In this document: positions 17,600 through 26,586 of the stretch, piece after piece
Numbering within the stretch: the first letter of the stretch is position 1
Layout of the letters: each line of letters opens with the position of its first letter
Source of the DNA: Opitutales bacterium
GTDB taxonomy: Bacteria > Verrucomicrobiota > Verrucomicrobiia > Opitutales > Opitutaceae
DNA: 64,000 nt
Reading direction: 5' to 3'
Assembly: GCA_018700525.1 (NCBI GenBank)
Contig: JABITN010000045.1
Location: 38,122 to 102,121 of the forward strand
Notes under the pieces: generated by a model
The model's input: only the letters and a program-made list of their open reading frames with translations
The model's database searches: none
What the model was told of the DNA's origin: nothing
Made by a program: the position numbers and the translations under genes

Positions 17600-18535
17600 A
17601 TGCTCACCCCCACCGAGACGAATCTGCTCATTTTAATGACTTTCGTGATCATGTTCGGTCTTGGCTGCACCCTCTCCATCAAGGACTTCAGGACTGCAGC
17701 TAGGCATCCCAAGCCCGCCATCGTCGGTTTTCTCTCTCAATATCTCATTATGCCGGCTCTCGCCTTCTCCATGGCGAAACTCTTCAACTTCTCCGATCCA
17801 GTCGCTATCGGGCTCATAATTGTCGCCTGCTGCCCATCGGGAACCACATCAAGCCTATTCAACTACTTCGCAAAAGGCGACCTAGCCCTCAGTATCTCGC
17901 TCAGCACGCTAACCACCGCGGTCGCCCTCTTCGCGATGCCGATTCTGCTGACCATCTATGCCGGGCCGTTTACTAGCGACGAAATCCAAATCGACTTTGG
18001 CAAAGTCATCGGCTCGCTGCTCATCTGTCTCCTCCCGGTGACCGGAGGCATGTTTCTCAAATCAAAGAGCAAACGCTGGAGCAAAAACATGGAGGAGACC
18101 GGCAGTGCCCTCGGCATTATAGTAATCATTTTCCTGATAATCAGCTGGCTCCCACGCAACGTAGACCGGATGCTGAACCCCGAAGAAACCAGTCCTTTCA
18201 TTCTCGTTGCGAGCGTCTTCCTCGGATTGGGCGGCTTTCTATTCGGCTATTTCTTCAGTCGTGTCCTCGGCATGGACCAACGGAGCAGTCGGACCGTATC
18301 TCTCGAAACCGGTATCCAAAACGGTCCCCTAGCCTTCGCGATCATCACCCTCAGCTTTAGCGCGGAAATCTCCGGCGACATCCTCTGGCCTGCATTGCTT
18401 TACTCCTTCTTCATCGTCAACACCTCGACGCTCGTCACTTACTTCCTCCGTAAATACACGCGTAAGGAATGGTTCCAATTCGAGAACCAAATGGTGAAGG
18501 ACACGCTATTCAGCCAAAGCTGGACCAAACCCTAA
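17600..18535 (+). CDS. Bile acid:sodium symporter (BASS) family transporter
   Basis: A 311-residue inner-membrane protein with about nine or ten hydrophobic helices. MFGLGCTLSIKDF near the start and VACCPSGTTSSLFNYFAKGD (about residues 78-97) are the characteristic sodium-binding regions of the BASS/SBF fold, and ETGIQNGPLAFAI is the matching motif in the second half. Bacterial members carry organic anions such as pantoate, or bile acid-like steroids; the substrate here is open. A DoxX gene follows after 37 bases on the same strand. Confidence 0.9.
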   Translation: MLTPTETNLLILMTFVIMFGLGCTLSIKDFRTAARHPKPAIVGFLSQYLIMPALAFSMAKLFNFSDPVAIGLIIVACCPSGTTSSLFNYFAKGDLALSISLSTLTTAVALFAMPILLTIYAGPFTSDEIQIDFGKVIGSLLICLLPVTGGMFLKSKSKRWSKNMEETGSALGIIVIIFLIISWLPRNVDRMLNPEETSPFILVASVFLGLGGFLFGYFFSRVLGMDQRSSRTVSLETGIQNGPLAFAIITLSFSAEISGDILWPALLYSFFIVNTSTLVTYFLRKYTRKEWFQFENQMVKDTLFSQSWTKP

Positions 18536-18572
18536 GCTGGCTCAACTCGCACCCAATACCCAAACATTGATC

Positions 18573-19040
18573 ATGGCAAAACGACAACACTCCCACCAAC
18601 GAAATCAATCCCTCCTCCAATGGTCCGCCGAAACCTGGGCCTTCCTTTCGCTTAGACTGTTTCTGGCCCTCCGCTTCATCGTCGCCGGACTAGGAAAATT
18701 TCAAGACAGCGAAGGAGACTATGGCTTCTCAAACCTCTATGACGGTTTCGTAGCCAGCCAAACCCAGAATTTCAGCAGCAATACAAACCTACCGAATTTT
18801 CTGTCATCCCCCTACTTCCACTGCCTCGCCTACATCGAAATAAGCCTAGGTTTACTACTCTTCCTGGGGATTCGAACCAAACACACCCTCGCGGTCATTG
18901 CCCTGAACTACGTCTCCCTGGCCTTCGGCATGATGCTGCTGGACAACAGCAGCAATGTCAGTGCCATCGGCACTCACCTGCTTCTAACGGCGGCGGCCCT
19001 CTACTTCGTTCGGCACAATAAATTCGAACTGATCCGCTAG
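18573..19040 (+). CDS. DoxX-like membrane protein
   Basis: 155 residues with four membrane helices. The first contains LRLFLALRFIVAGLGKFQ, the DoxX/DoxD signature, and later helices include YIEISLGLLLFLGIRTKH. Members act as quinone-linked oxidoreductase subunits or in redox stress, but many are uncharacterised. The ATG at 18573 is preferred to an upstream TTG. It is likely cotranscribed with the BASS gene. Confidence 0.8.
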   Translation: MAKRQHSHQRNQSLLQWSAETWAFLSLRLFLALRFIVAGLGKFQDSEGDYGFSNLYDGFVASQTQNFSSNTNLPNFLSSPYFHCLAYIEISLGLLLFLGIRTKHTLAVIALNYVSLAFGMMLLDNSSNVSAIGTHLLLTAAALYFVRHNKFELIR

Positions 19041-19080
19041 ATTACTACTCGCTCTTACACGCCCCCACCGGAGCGGCCTG

Positions 19081-21003
19081 CTAGCTAAAAATCCATCCGA
19101 TCAAGTCTCCGTACTTTTCGTCTACGACGTGACGCTTGATTTTGAACGTATTAGTCATCTCCTCGCCAACCTCAAATGGCTTGGGAAGAAGTGCAATTCC
19201 ATGGATGTGTTCGAATGTCTTAAAACCATTTTCATTCGAGATCAGCCGCTTCGCCTCTTTGACAATGCGATCATGAGCCTCCGAATCTTCCGCAAGCGCC
19301 GCTACGGATTCCTTGGAGAATCCCTGATTCGCAAATCCTTCGAGCGAAGGTACGACCAAAGCTCCTAGCTGCTTTTGGTCCTGTCCCACAATCATGCACT
19401 GATCGATCAATGGCGATTCGCACAGTTTCGCTTCTATTGGAATCGGTTCCAGGTTCTCGCCGTTCAGCAATACGATCGTATCCTTCGACCGTCCCACAAT
19501 TTTGAGACAATCATTGTATGTGTAGATTCCGATATCACCCGTATTCAGCCAGCCATCCTTCAAGACACGACTCGTCGCGTCCTCGTTCTTGAAATAGCCT
19601 TTCATGACCTGCGGCCCTTTGACGTGAACCTCCCCTTTCAATCCACGACCTTCGCCCGGGTTAGAAGTATTCGGGAAAAGAATTTCGCCCGTATTCAAAT
19701 CCATGATCCGCAATTCCGTTTCCTCATATAAAGGCCCGACCGTACCGATAACCAACCGACGGAGCGTACGAACGGCGATTACCGGCGCCGTTTCGGTCAA
19801 GCCATAGCCCTCCTGTACGCATATTCCTATGTAGTTGAAAAACTCATCCACATGCGGCTGCAAAGCCCCACCCCCAGACACAGTCCCTTTAAAGCTGCCC
19901 CCAACAATTTGTCTCAGCTTTTCAATTACGACCGCGTTCAGCGCGACGTATGGCGGGAGAAACAGGAGAACGCGCAGCGCATGCAAAACCGCTAAGCCCG
20001 ACGACGCGACTGCGTTCCGGCCCTTTAAATCTATTTTCTTGCCCTGCAAGAAAAAGAGCGACCCCTTCACCATTCGCGAACAAAAATACGCTACCTTGAA
20101 AAGTCCCCGACGAATCCAGTGCGAATCCTGGACGTTCTTCAAAATGCGTAGGTATAGGTTCTCCCACAACCTTGGAGCCGAAGCCATCATCGTCGGCTTC
20201 ACCGTTTTCAAATCATCCGTGAGACTCCGCAAACTAGTAAAATAAGTGCAGCAACCATTACTGACCGCGATCATTTGAAACACTCGCTCGTAACTGTGCC
20301 AAACCGGCAAAATCGAGAGTACGCGGTCATTCGACTCTAACAAAAACGGTAGAAACTTCACCTGCGATGCCATATTCGCATGAGTCAGCATTACACCCTT
20401 AGGCGTACCAGTGGTACCAGAAGTATATATTAAGGTAAAAAGATCGTCCGGCGCAATTCGCTCCATCCGATCCTCGACCTGCCGGTCTCCTTCTTCGCGA
20501 AGCGAACGGCCACGTTCAATCAAGGTTTGCAAAGACAATATTCCCTGCGGCGCCTCCGCCTTTCGGTCCATCAAAACTAAGTGACGGACCTTCTCCATCT
20601 GCGGCATCAACGTTATCATTCGGTCAAGCAAGCGCTTGTTCTCGACGAATACCACTTCGCTATCGGAATGATTGATTATGTATTCAATTTCTTGATTAGT
20701 TACGTCCGTTCCACGCGGGACATCCGCGGCGCCCACCATCAAGGTCCCATAATCAACCATGTTCCACTCAACGCAATTATCCGATAAGATAGCAACGTGG
20801 TCTCTTTGCTTCACTCCAATCTCGATCAGGGCCGTACCAAGACGCAAACCCGTTTCGTAAAGATCATTGTAGCTAATCGGCTTGAAGACTCCGCTTCGAA
20901 CTCGAGAGGCGAATACCGGTAAATCACCATAGCGCTCAGCCGCTAAGCGATACATTTCCGCCAAATTGTTTGCTATGACACCGTTATACAGAGGGTTCGA
21001 CAT
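19081..21003 (-). CDS. Long-chain acyl-CoA synthetase (AMP-forming)
   Basis: A 640-residue ANL-superfamily enzyme that activates fatty acids to acyl-CoA. The AMP-binding motif YTSGTTGTPKGVMLTH is near residue 193, GYGLTETAPV near 397, and the adenylation loop LNTGDIGIYTYNDCLKIVGR near 490. Membrane-associating hydrophobic patches lie around 330-350. It matches the FadD15-like group. It stands alone between convergent DoxX and divergent ABC-F genes. No beta-oxidation genes are nearby, so the role may be lipid remodelling or uptake. Confidence 0.93.
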   Translation of the reverse strand: MSNPLYNGVIANNLAEMYRLAAERYGDLPVFASRVRSGVFKPISYNDLYETGLRLGTALIEIGVKQRDHVAILSDNCVEWNMVDYGTLMVGAADVPRGTDVTNQEIEYIINHSDSEVVFVENKRLLDRMITLMPQMEKVRHLVLMDRKAEAPQGILSLQTLIERGRSLREEGDRQVEDRMERIAPDDLFTLIYTSGTTGTPKGVMLTHANMASQVKFLPFLLESNDRVLSILPVWHSYERVFQMIAVSNGCCTYFTSLRSLTDDLKTVKPTMMASAPRLWENLYLRILKNVQDSHWIRRGLFKVAYFCSRMVKGSLFFLQGKKIDLKGRNAVASSGLAVLHALRVLLFLPPYVALNAVVIEKLRQIVGGSFKGTVSGGGALQPHVDEFFNYIGICVQEGYGLTETAPVIAVRTLRRLVIGTVGPLYEETELRIMDLNTGEILFPNTSNPGEGRGLKGEVHVKGPQVMKGYFKNEDATSRVLKDGWLNTGDIGIYTYNDCLKIVGRSKDTIVLLNGENLEPIPIEAKLCESPLIDQCMIVGQDQKQLGALVVPSLEGFANQGFSKESVAALAEDSEAHDRIVKEAKRLISNENGFKTFEHIHGIALLPKPFEVGEEMTNTFKIKRHVVDEKYGDLIGWIFS

Positions 21004-21142
21004 GTTAGAAGGAGTTCTGGAAGAAGGACCTAGAGATGAATGAAGCAGTACGGGCTTTCAAGCTAAAGCTTCGAGACAGGAATGGCCCAATTCGTTTTCT
21101 GTTGCTCCAACCGCCTCAAGGGCTCCAATAACCCCTTCGAAA

Positions 21143-22996
21143 ATGCCAGTCCTCAGCCTTACAGACATCACGATCAGTTTCAGCGGACCTCCCGTTCTGG
21201 AAAATATTTCCCTCCATATCGACAAAGGAGAACGCGTTTGCGTACTCGGTCGAAACGGAGCCGGCAAATCAACCCTTCTCAAAGTTATCGGAGGTATCTA
21301 CGGCCCCAACTCGGGACTCATCGCCTTCCCTGAAGGAGGCGGGGCAAACACCCTCTCTCAACAGATTCCCGAAGCCATAAGCGGAAGCGTGTTCGATGTC
21401 ATCGCTAGCGGATTCGGCAGGGCAGGCGAAGCTCTATCCCGAATTCGCAGCGGATCGGAAAGCGAAGATCTCGACCCCGATGCCCAATGGAAAATCGAAC
21501 AACGCGTCGAACGCCTAGCGAAAGATCTCGGACTCGAACTTGAGACACAATTCGGCTCTCTCTCCGGCGGACAGAAACGACGCGCGTTGCTCGGTAAAGC
21601 GCTTTCCACCGAACCTGCAATTCTCGCCCTCGACGAGCCGACCAATCACATGGATCTCGAATCCATTCTCTGGCTTGAAAATTTCCTCCTGAAAAGCGAT
21701 CTCACTATTATTTTCGTTACTCACGATCGCTCGTTCCTCCGCAAAGTCGCCACTCGCATCGTCGAAGTCGATCTCGCCGCAGTCACCAGCTATCGCTGCG
21801 ACTATGACACTTATCTCGACCGCAAGGCAGAGCTTCTCGAAACCGAGGCCAAGAACCAAATGGCCTTCGAAAAAAAGCTCTCTCTCGAAGAGGCCTGGCT
21901 TCGCAAAGGTATAAAGGCCCGCCGCACTCGTAACGAAGGTCGCGTCAAAGCCCTCAAAAAAATGCGCGACGAGCGAGCAGCCCAAAGAAGCCGCCAAGGC
22001 ACAGCTACTTTTACGATGCAAGGCTCCAACCAGTCGGGACGCAAAGTTGCGACTGCTACAGACGTGAGCGTTTCGCTCGGCGGCAAACAGATCCTCAATC
22101 CTTTCTCTCTCGAACTCATGCGAGGCGACCGGATAGGAATCGTCGGCCCCAACGGATCCGGAAAGACTACTATGATCCGAACCTTGCTCGGCGACCTCGA
22201 ACCCGAGTCCGGGGAAGTCGAACACGGCACCAAACTTCAGGTTGCCTATTTCGACCAGTTACGCGAGCAACTCGACGACTCTAAAACCGTTTTCGACAAC
22301 ATCGCCGACGGCAACGAATCCGTGAGTATCGACGGGCGCAAGCGCCACGTAATCACCTACCTTCAAGATTTTCTCTTCACTCCTGATCGAGCCCGAGCCT
22401 CCATCAAAACGCTTTCCGGCGGCGAGCGCAATCGACTGTTGCTCGCCAAGCTCTTCACCCAAAGCGCTAACCTACTCGTTCTCGACGAACCCACCAACGA
22501 TCTCGATACCGAAACGCTAGAGCTACTCGAAGAACGAATAATGGATTTTCCAGGTACGCTTCTTCTCGTAAGCCACGACCGAGCCTTCCTCGAAAACACT
22601 GTTACCAGCCTCATCGTAATCGACCGCAGAGGCAACGTCAGCGAGCATCCCGGCGGCTACGAAGACTGGCGAAATCGCATGCAGAACGCCGCCGCATCCT
22701 CTCCTAAAAAAAGCGAAAAGCCGAAAAACAGCCGACGCGATTGGAAATCGCGCTCACGGCGCTTCGGCAATCGAGAACAGAAAGAATTGGACGCATTACC
22801 CGAACGCATCGAAGAGCTCGACGAGCGACGGCATGAAATAACCGCGAAGCTTGCCGACCCGCAAACCTACAAATCCGAGCCTTCTTTCGCCGAAACGGCG
22901 AAAAGCCAATTCTCGAAAATCGACTCGGAAATCGAAACGATCTACAAGCGCTGGGAAGAGCTAGAAGCCCTAAAAGAGTCTCTAGGATCCTCTTGA
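21143..22996 (+). CDS. ABC-F family ATPase (Uup-like), second copy
   Basis: 617 residues with two ABC domains: GRNGAGKS, LSGGQKRR and LALDEPTNHMD in the first; GPNGSGKT, LSGGERNR and LVLDEPTNDLD in the second. The linker KGIKARRTRNEGRVKAL is the Uup-type arm, and a C-terminal coiled coil (~535-617) ends the protein. Uup proteins act on stalled ribosomes and also bind branched DNA. It differs clearly from the copy at 5012-6958, so the two are paralogues with separate roles. Confidence 0.95.
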   Translation: MPVLSLTDITISFSGPPVLENISLHIDKGERVCVLGRNGAGKSTLLKVIGGIYGPNSGLIAFPEGGGANTLSQQIPEAISGSVFDVIASGFGRAGEALSRIRSGSESEDLDPDAQWKIEQRVERLAKDLGLELETQFGSLSGGQKRRALLGKALSTEPAILALDEPTNHMDLESILWLENFLLKSDLTIIFVTHDRSFLRKVATRIVEVDLAAVTSYRCDYDTYLDRKAELLETEAKNQMAFEKKLSLEEAWLRKGIKARRTRNEGRVKALKKMRDERAAQRSRQGTATFTMQGSNQSGRKVATATDVSVSLGGKQILNPFSLELMRGDRIGIVGPNGSGKTTMIRTLLGDLEPESGEVEHGTKLQVAYFDQLREQLDDSKTVFDNIADGNESVSIDGRKRHVITYLQDFLFTPDRARASIKTLSGGERNRLLLAKLFTQSANLLVLDEPTNDLDTETLELLEERIMDFPGTLLLVSHDRAFLENTVTSLIVIDRRGNVSEHPGGYEDWRNRMQNAAASSPKKSEKPKNSRRDWKSRSRRFGNREQKELDALPERIEELDERRHEITAKLADPQTYKSEPSFAETAKSQFSKIDSEIETIYKRWEELEALKESLGSS

Positions 22997-23204
22997 GTCC
23001 GATTGTCCGATTCATTGAGCGCCCCCTAGGGATACCTAGAGGCTAGTGCCCATCGCATTTTGCCAATTGCTTTTTTAGGGTAAATTTTGCCGTTTTTATA
23101 ACAGCAAGTCGATTTCCGTCCGTAAATAGATAGACCGAATTAACCTGCGATCATAGGCCAACCCAATTCGCCCATTCAATCTGATGAGCCACCTAAAGAA
23201 GACC

Positions 23205-23672
23205 ATGAGAACCCACTCGAAAGCAAAACGCGGATTCACGCTGATAGAAATGATGATTACCGTTTCAATTATCGGATTACTTGCAGCCATGGCCATCCCA
23301 ACCTTCGTCAAGGTCACTAAGAAATCCCGAGTAACTGCTTTTACCAGAGATATCAAAACCATCGCGAACGCCTCGGAAACATTCATCATGGAGTCTGGGA
23401 TCTGGCCTCCCGACACCACTCCAGGTGTATTTCCCGAAGAGCTAGCTGGCTATTTCGCAAAACGATTCTTCGAATCGGGCACGTCAATGGGAGGTAATTG
23501 GGACTACGAAGAATTCAGCAGCGGTATCACATCCGGAATCGGCGTCGTCAATCCATCGCTCGACGAAAGCGAATTCGCAAAAACCGATGCCTTGATAGAC
23601 GACGGTAACCTTTCAACTGGACGCTTTCGCAAAATCACCGACAACAGCTACTTCTGGGTCATCGCGGATTAA
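23205..23672 (+). CDS. Type IV pilin-like / GspG-like pseudopilin
   Basis: 155 residues. The basic leader MRTHSKAKRG ends at the prepilin peptidase site G/FTLIEMM, with the conserved Glu at +5 and a hydrophobic N-terminal helix (ITVSIIGLLAAMAIPTFV). The globular part (WPPDTTPGVFPEELAGYF) resembles the Verrucomicrobia 'type II secretion system protein' pseudopilins. An ATG at 23184 is also possible but gives an overlong leader. No other pilus or secretion genes are near, so it is an orphan, perhaps assembled by a system encoded elsewhere. Confidence 0.88.
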   Translation: MRTHSKAKRGFTLIEMMITVSIIGLLAAMAIPTFVKVTKKSRVTAFTRDIKTIANASETFIMESGIWPPDTTPGVFPEELAGYFAKRFFESGTSMGGNWDYEEFSSGITSGIGVVNPSLDESEFAKTDALIDDGNLSTGRFRKITDNSYFWVIAD

Positions 23673-23710
23673 TCGCAACCCCGCCGAGAAACGCACCCCT
23701 CAATGCCCTT

Positions 23711-24559
23711 CTAGAACTGCCCTGTCTGCAATAAGGCAAGCGTGCACGCCTGCTCCGCTTTTATCCCCGCAGCTTCTAAGGTTGTCTCGCTTTGAACGGA
23801 CTCCGTCCCCGGATTAAAGATAACGCGCTTCGGGGATAATACCAATATTTCGGCAATAATTTCCTCCTGGCGGGCTGGTCCGACATAAAGCGTCACCGTA
23901 TCCACCTTTTCGCCGAAGGATTCGAGATTCGGATAACCAGCTACCCCAAGGACGTCCACTCCAATAGCTGAAACCGGGATCACCGAATGCCCAAGATCAG
24001 TAAGCATTCTCTGCGCGCGATTCGAATAGCGATCAGGCTTAAGACTTGCTCCAACGATCGCCACCGTTTCGCAATCTTCGAAAGCGATCAGACGCTCGAC
24101 TCCACCCGCCCCCAACTTATCGAGGAACGACTTTACACTCAATCCACCAATCTCGGCCTTTGGCCATAGCTCGAGCAATGGAACCAAAACAAACGCGCGT
24201 TCCGCAATCAAAGGATGCGGAAGCGTAAGCCGCTCATCCCTTGACGATCGGTCTCCAAAAACCAATAAGTCGATATCCAGCGTCCGAGGCCCCCAACGCT
24301 CCAATCGTTCTCTTCCTCGATTCCGCTCGATCTCCAAGCACCGCTCGAGCAATTCCAAAGGTTCGAGTTCAGTCTCGACGCGAACGACCACATTGAAAAA
24401 AGCATCTTGATCGACAAACCCAATCGGCTCCGTTCGATAAATTGAAGAGATAGCCTTTATTCGAACGCCATCAACGCTACCCAATCCAGTCACCGCTGCT
24501 TTGAGGTGACCCGATCGATCTCCCAGATTACTCCCGAGTCCTAGATAAGCTTCAGTCAC
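23711..24559 (-). CDS. folK: HPPK (FolK) fused to a CoA-binding (YccU-like) domain
   Basis: 282 residues in two domains. Residues 1-160 are 6-hydroxymethyl-dihydropterin pyrophosphokinase: YLGLGSNLGDR at the start, the RWGPRTLDIDLL ATP/metal motif near 89, and LPHPLIAERAFVLVPL. Residues 165-282 are a Rossmann CoA_binding_2 domain like YccU: TVAIVGASLKPDRYSNRA, GYPNLESF and VIFNPGTES. The enzyme makes the activated pterin for FolP; the job of the C-terminal domain is unknown. It is the last gene of the folate operon and overlaps folB by eight bases. Confidence 0.92.
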   Translation of the reverse strand: MTEAYLGLGSNLGDRSGHLKAAVTGLGSVDGVRIKAISSIYRTEPIGFVDQDAFFNVVVRVETELEPLELLERCLEIERNRGRERLERWGPRTLDIDLLVFGDRSSRDERLTLPHPLIAERAFVLVPLLELWPKAEIGGLSVKSFLDKLGAGGVERLIAFEDCETVAIVGASLKPDRYSNRAQRMLTDLGHSVIPVSAIGVDVLGVAGYPNLESFGEKVDTVTLYVGPARQEEIIAEILVLSPKRVIFNPGTESVQSETTLEAAGIKAEQACTLALLQTGQF

Positions 24560-24917
24560 CTTGCGTCCTCGTTATCTCGATACCAACCGACTCGAAAGAA
24601 CCTTCAATTGGAGCATCCGGTTTCAATACTTCAACAGTTACTGATTTCGCCTTTGGAAATGTCGTCAATATCTGTCCTGCAAGACACTCCGCATAACACT
24701 CGATCAACTCGCAATCGCTCACGTCCATCAGCGATTTCGCCATCTCGAAAACATGGCCATAATCAATCGTTTCACCCAATCGATCCGTTCTTCCGGCCAC
24801 CTTAATATCCGCCCTGATTACAATCGAAACCAAATAGCGCTGAGCTCTACGCTTTTCTTCTTCTAAAACGCCAATTTTTCCAAGGAGTTCGATCCGATTC
24901 AAAATTATTTTATCCAT
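24552..24917 (-). CDS. folB: Dihydroneopterin aldolase
   Basis: 121 residues of the tunnelling-fold FolB family, which cleaves dihydroneopterin to hydroxymethyl-dihydropterin. Family features are IELLGKIGVLEEEKRRAQRY near the start, TIDYGHVFEMAKSL, and ECYAECLAGQIL near 80. KVAGRTDRLGETIDYG is the usual central motif. It starts directly after the folP stop and overlaps folK, so translation is probably coupled. Confidence 0.94.
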   Translation of the reverse strand: MDKIILNRIELLGKIGVLEEEKRRAQRYLVSIVIRADIKVAGRTDRLGETIDYGHVFEMAKSLMDVSDCELIECYAECLAGQILTTFPKAKSVTVEVLKPDAPIEGSFESVGIEITRTQGD

Positions 24918-25745
24918 TTAGCCTCGAGTAATTAAGTCCGTCATCTTCGCGACTCGGACATTTTCCTTCACATCATGCACTCGTACGAAATCAATGCCCT
25001 CGCCTATTCCAAGAGCTGTCGTCGCCAAGGTCGTCTCCAGTCGCTCATCCAGTCCCAGTCCAAAGGGTTCTCCAGTGATGCGTTTCCTAGAAACGCCTAA
25101 AAGCAACGGAAAACCAATCGATCTCAACGCTCCAAGGTTTCGGATTATCTCCAGATCCTGTTCTCGAGTATCGGTAAACCCGATACCTGGATCCAAAATG
25201 ATTCGATCTTCGCTCAACCCAGCTTGAAACGCCAACGAAACCGACTCCTCCCAAGAAGCACTAATCGAATCGAGAACCCCGTCACGACGCCAACCTCCAA
25301 GCGAATTATGCATCAGCACGCAACTCGCCCCGAATTCCGCCACCACCGACGCCATCTCCGGGTCATGCTGCAATCCCCATATATCATTAACGATTTCCGC
25401 CCCCGCCTCCAGCGCAGCTCTCGCTACAGCAGCCTTCGTCGTATCGATCGAAACTACTGGCATCGACTCATCGATCGCGATCGCTTCGATGACAGGAACG
25501 ACTCGGGCAATCTCCTCTTCCGTCGAAACCTCCTTGAATCCCGGTTTTGTCGATTCGCCCCCAATATCCAGCACATCCGCCCCTTCCTCGACCATTCGTC
25601 GAGCTTGGGCTAGGGCCGCATCAATCCTAACGAAACGCCCTCCGTCCGAAAAGCTGTCAGGCGTCACATTCAATACTCCAAATATCCCCGTCCGTTCGCC
25701 AATCGCCCAATCGCGAGACCCCAGTTTCAAAAAACCTTCTTTCAT
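24918..25745 (-). CDS. folP: Dihydropteroate synthase
   Basis: 275-residue TIM barrel joining pABA to the activated pterin. GVLNVTPDSFSDGG near residue 22 is the signature, followed by GADVLDIGGESTKPG, VSIDTTKAAVARAALEAGA, DPGIGFTD and LLGVSRKRITG. Loops appear ordinary; no duplicated residues of the type linked to sulfonamide resistance are obvious. Four bases separate it from pabC. Confidence 0.97.
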   Translation of the reverse strand: MKEGFLKLGSRDWAIGERTGIFGVLNVTPDSFSDGGRFVRIDAALAQARRMVEEGADVLDIGGESTKPGFKEVSTEEEIARVVPVIEAIAIDESMPVVSIDTTKAAVARAALEAGAEIVNDIWGLQHDPEMASVVAEFGASCVLMHNSLGGWRRDGVLDSISASWEESVSLAFQAGLSEDRIILDPGIGFTDTREQDLEIIRNLGALRSIGFPLLLGVSRKRITGEPFGLGLDERLETTLATTALGIGEGIDFVRVHDVKENVRVAKMTDLITRG

Positions 25746-25749
25746 CTTT

Positions 25750-26586
25750 CTAATCCTCTCCTAGGCTCGCTTCCTCCAAAACCGCCAAACGCTCGGCCAA
25801 TCGGCGAACCCTTGGAGACGCTACAATTGGAAATGAGTGCAGCCTATCGGTTTGTATTTCAGATATACCTACAAGACCTTTGCCAGAGCTACTTGTGAAA
25901 GCCTCATCTGCTGTAACAATCTCCTCAATTCGATATGCACCCTCCTCAACCCGCATGCCATCTTCTTCGGCAATTCGAAGTAATTTCCCTCGAATCACTC
26001 CATCCAAAAGACCGCAATCCAGCGAAGCGGTCTTTAAAACATCATCCTTTATGAAAAAGACGTTGGACATGGAGCACTCAGTCACGCTTCCCAATTCATT
26101 GGCAAACAGGCATTCATCGAATCCATGACCTTGAGCTTCCTTTAATTCGAGCCAGTTTTCCATGTAATTCAAAGTCTTGCGCCGCGACGTAAATGCATTC
26201 GAAGCCTTCGCCACATTCGAGACGCGCAAACGTATCGGATCATGTGCGGCGTTCAGCCCAACGTTTCGTACGAACACTGCCACCTGAGAAGCTTTCCAAC
26301 CGCTCGAAACCACAATTTTGAAAACGCCCTCGTCTGCCTGATTTGATTCGAAAAGGCGAATCGCCTGCTGACGCATTTCCTCCATGGTATAGTCAAACTC
26401 GATCCTCACCTCTTTCGCTGCTCGTTGCAATCGCTCGAAATGCTCATCGAAAAAACAGGGTCGCTTCCGTTTGAACTTAATCGACTCGAACAAGCCAAAA
26501 CCATAAGTAAATCCCGGACTCGTAACTTCCAATGAAAGACTGTTACCCTCCTGGAGAACCCCGTCGATAATCAAACTAGTCGCCAT
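25750..26586 (-). CDS. pabC: 4-amino-4-deoxychorismate lyase (class IV aminotransferase fold)
   Basis: 278 residues of the fold-type IV PLP family. The PLP lysine is in RRKTLNYMENW near residue 139, and the phosphate-binding C-terminal region is SSGKGLVGISEIQ. Sequence alone cannot separate PabC from branched-chain or D-amino acid aminotransferases, but placement between pabB and folP makes the lyase role, release of pABA and pyruvate, the best call. It overlaps pabB by 11 bases. Confidence 0.88.
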   Translation of the reverse strand: MATSLIIDGVLQEGNSLSLEVTSPGFTYGFGLFESIKFKRKRPCFFDEHFERLQRAAKEVRIEFDYTMEEMRQQAIRLFESNQADEGVFKIVVSSGWKASQVAVFVRNVGLNAAHDPIRLRVSNVAKASNAFTSRRKTLNYMENWLELKEAQGHGFDECLFANELGSVTECSMSNVFFIKDDVLKTASLDCGLLDGVIRGKLLRIAEEDGMRVEEGAYRIEEIVTADEAFTSSSGKGLVGISEIQTDRLHSFPIVASPRVRRLAERLAVLEEASLGED

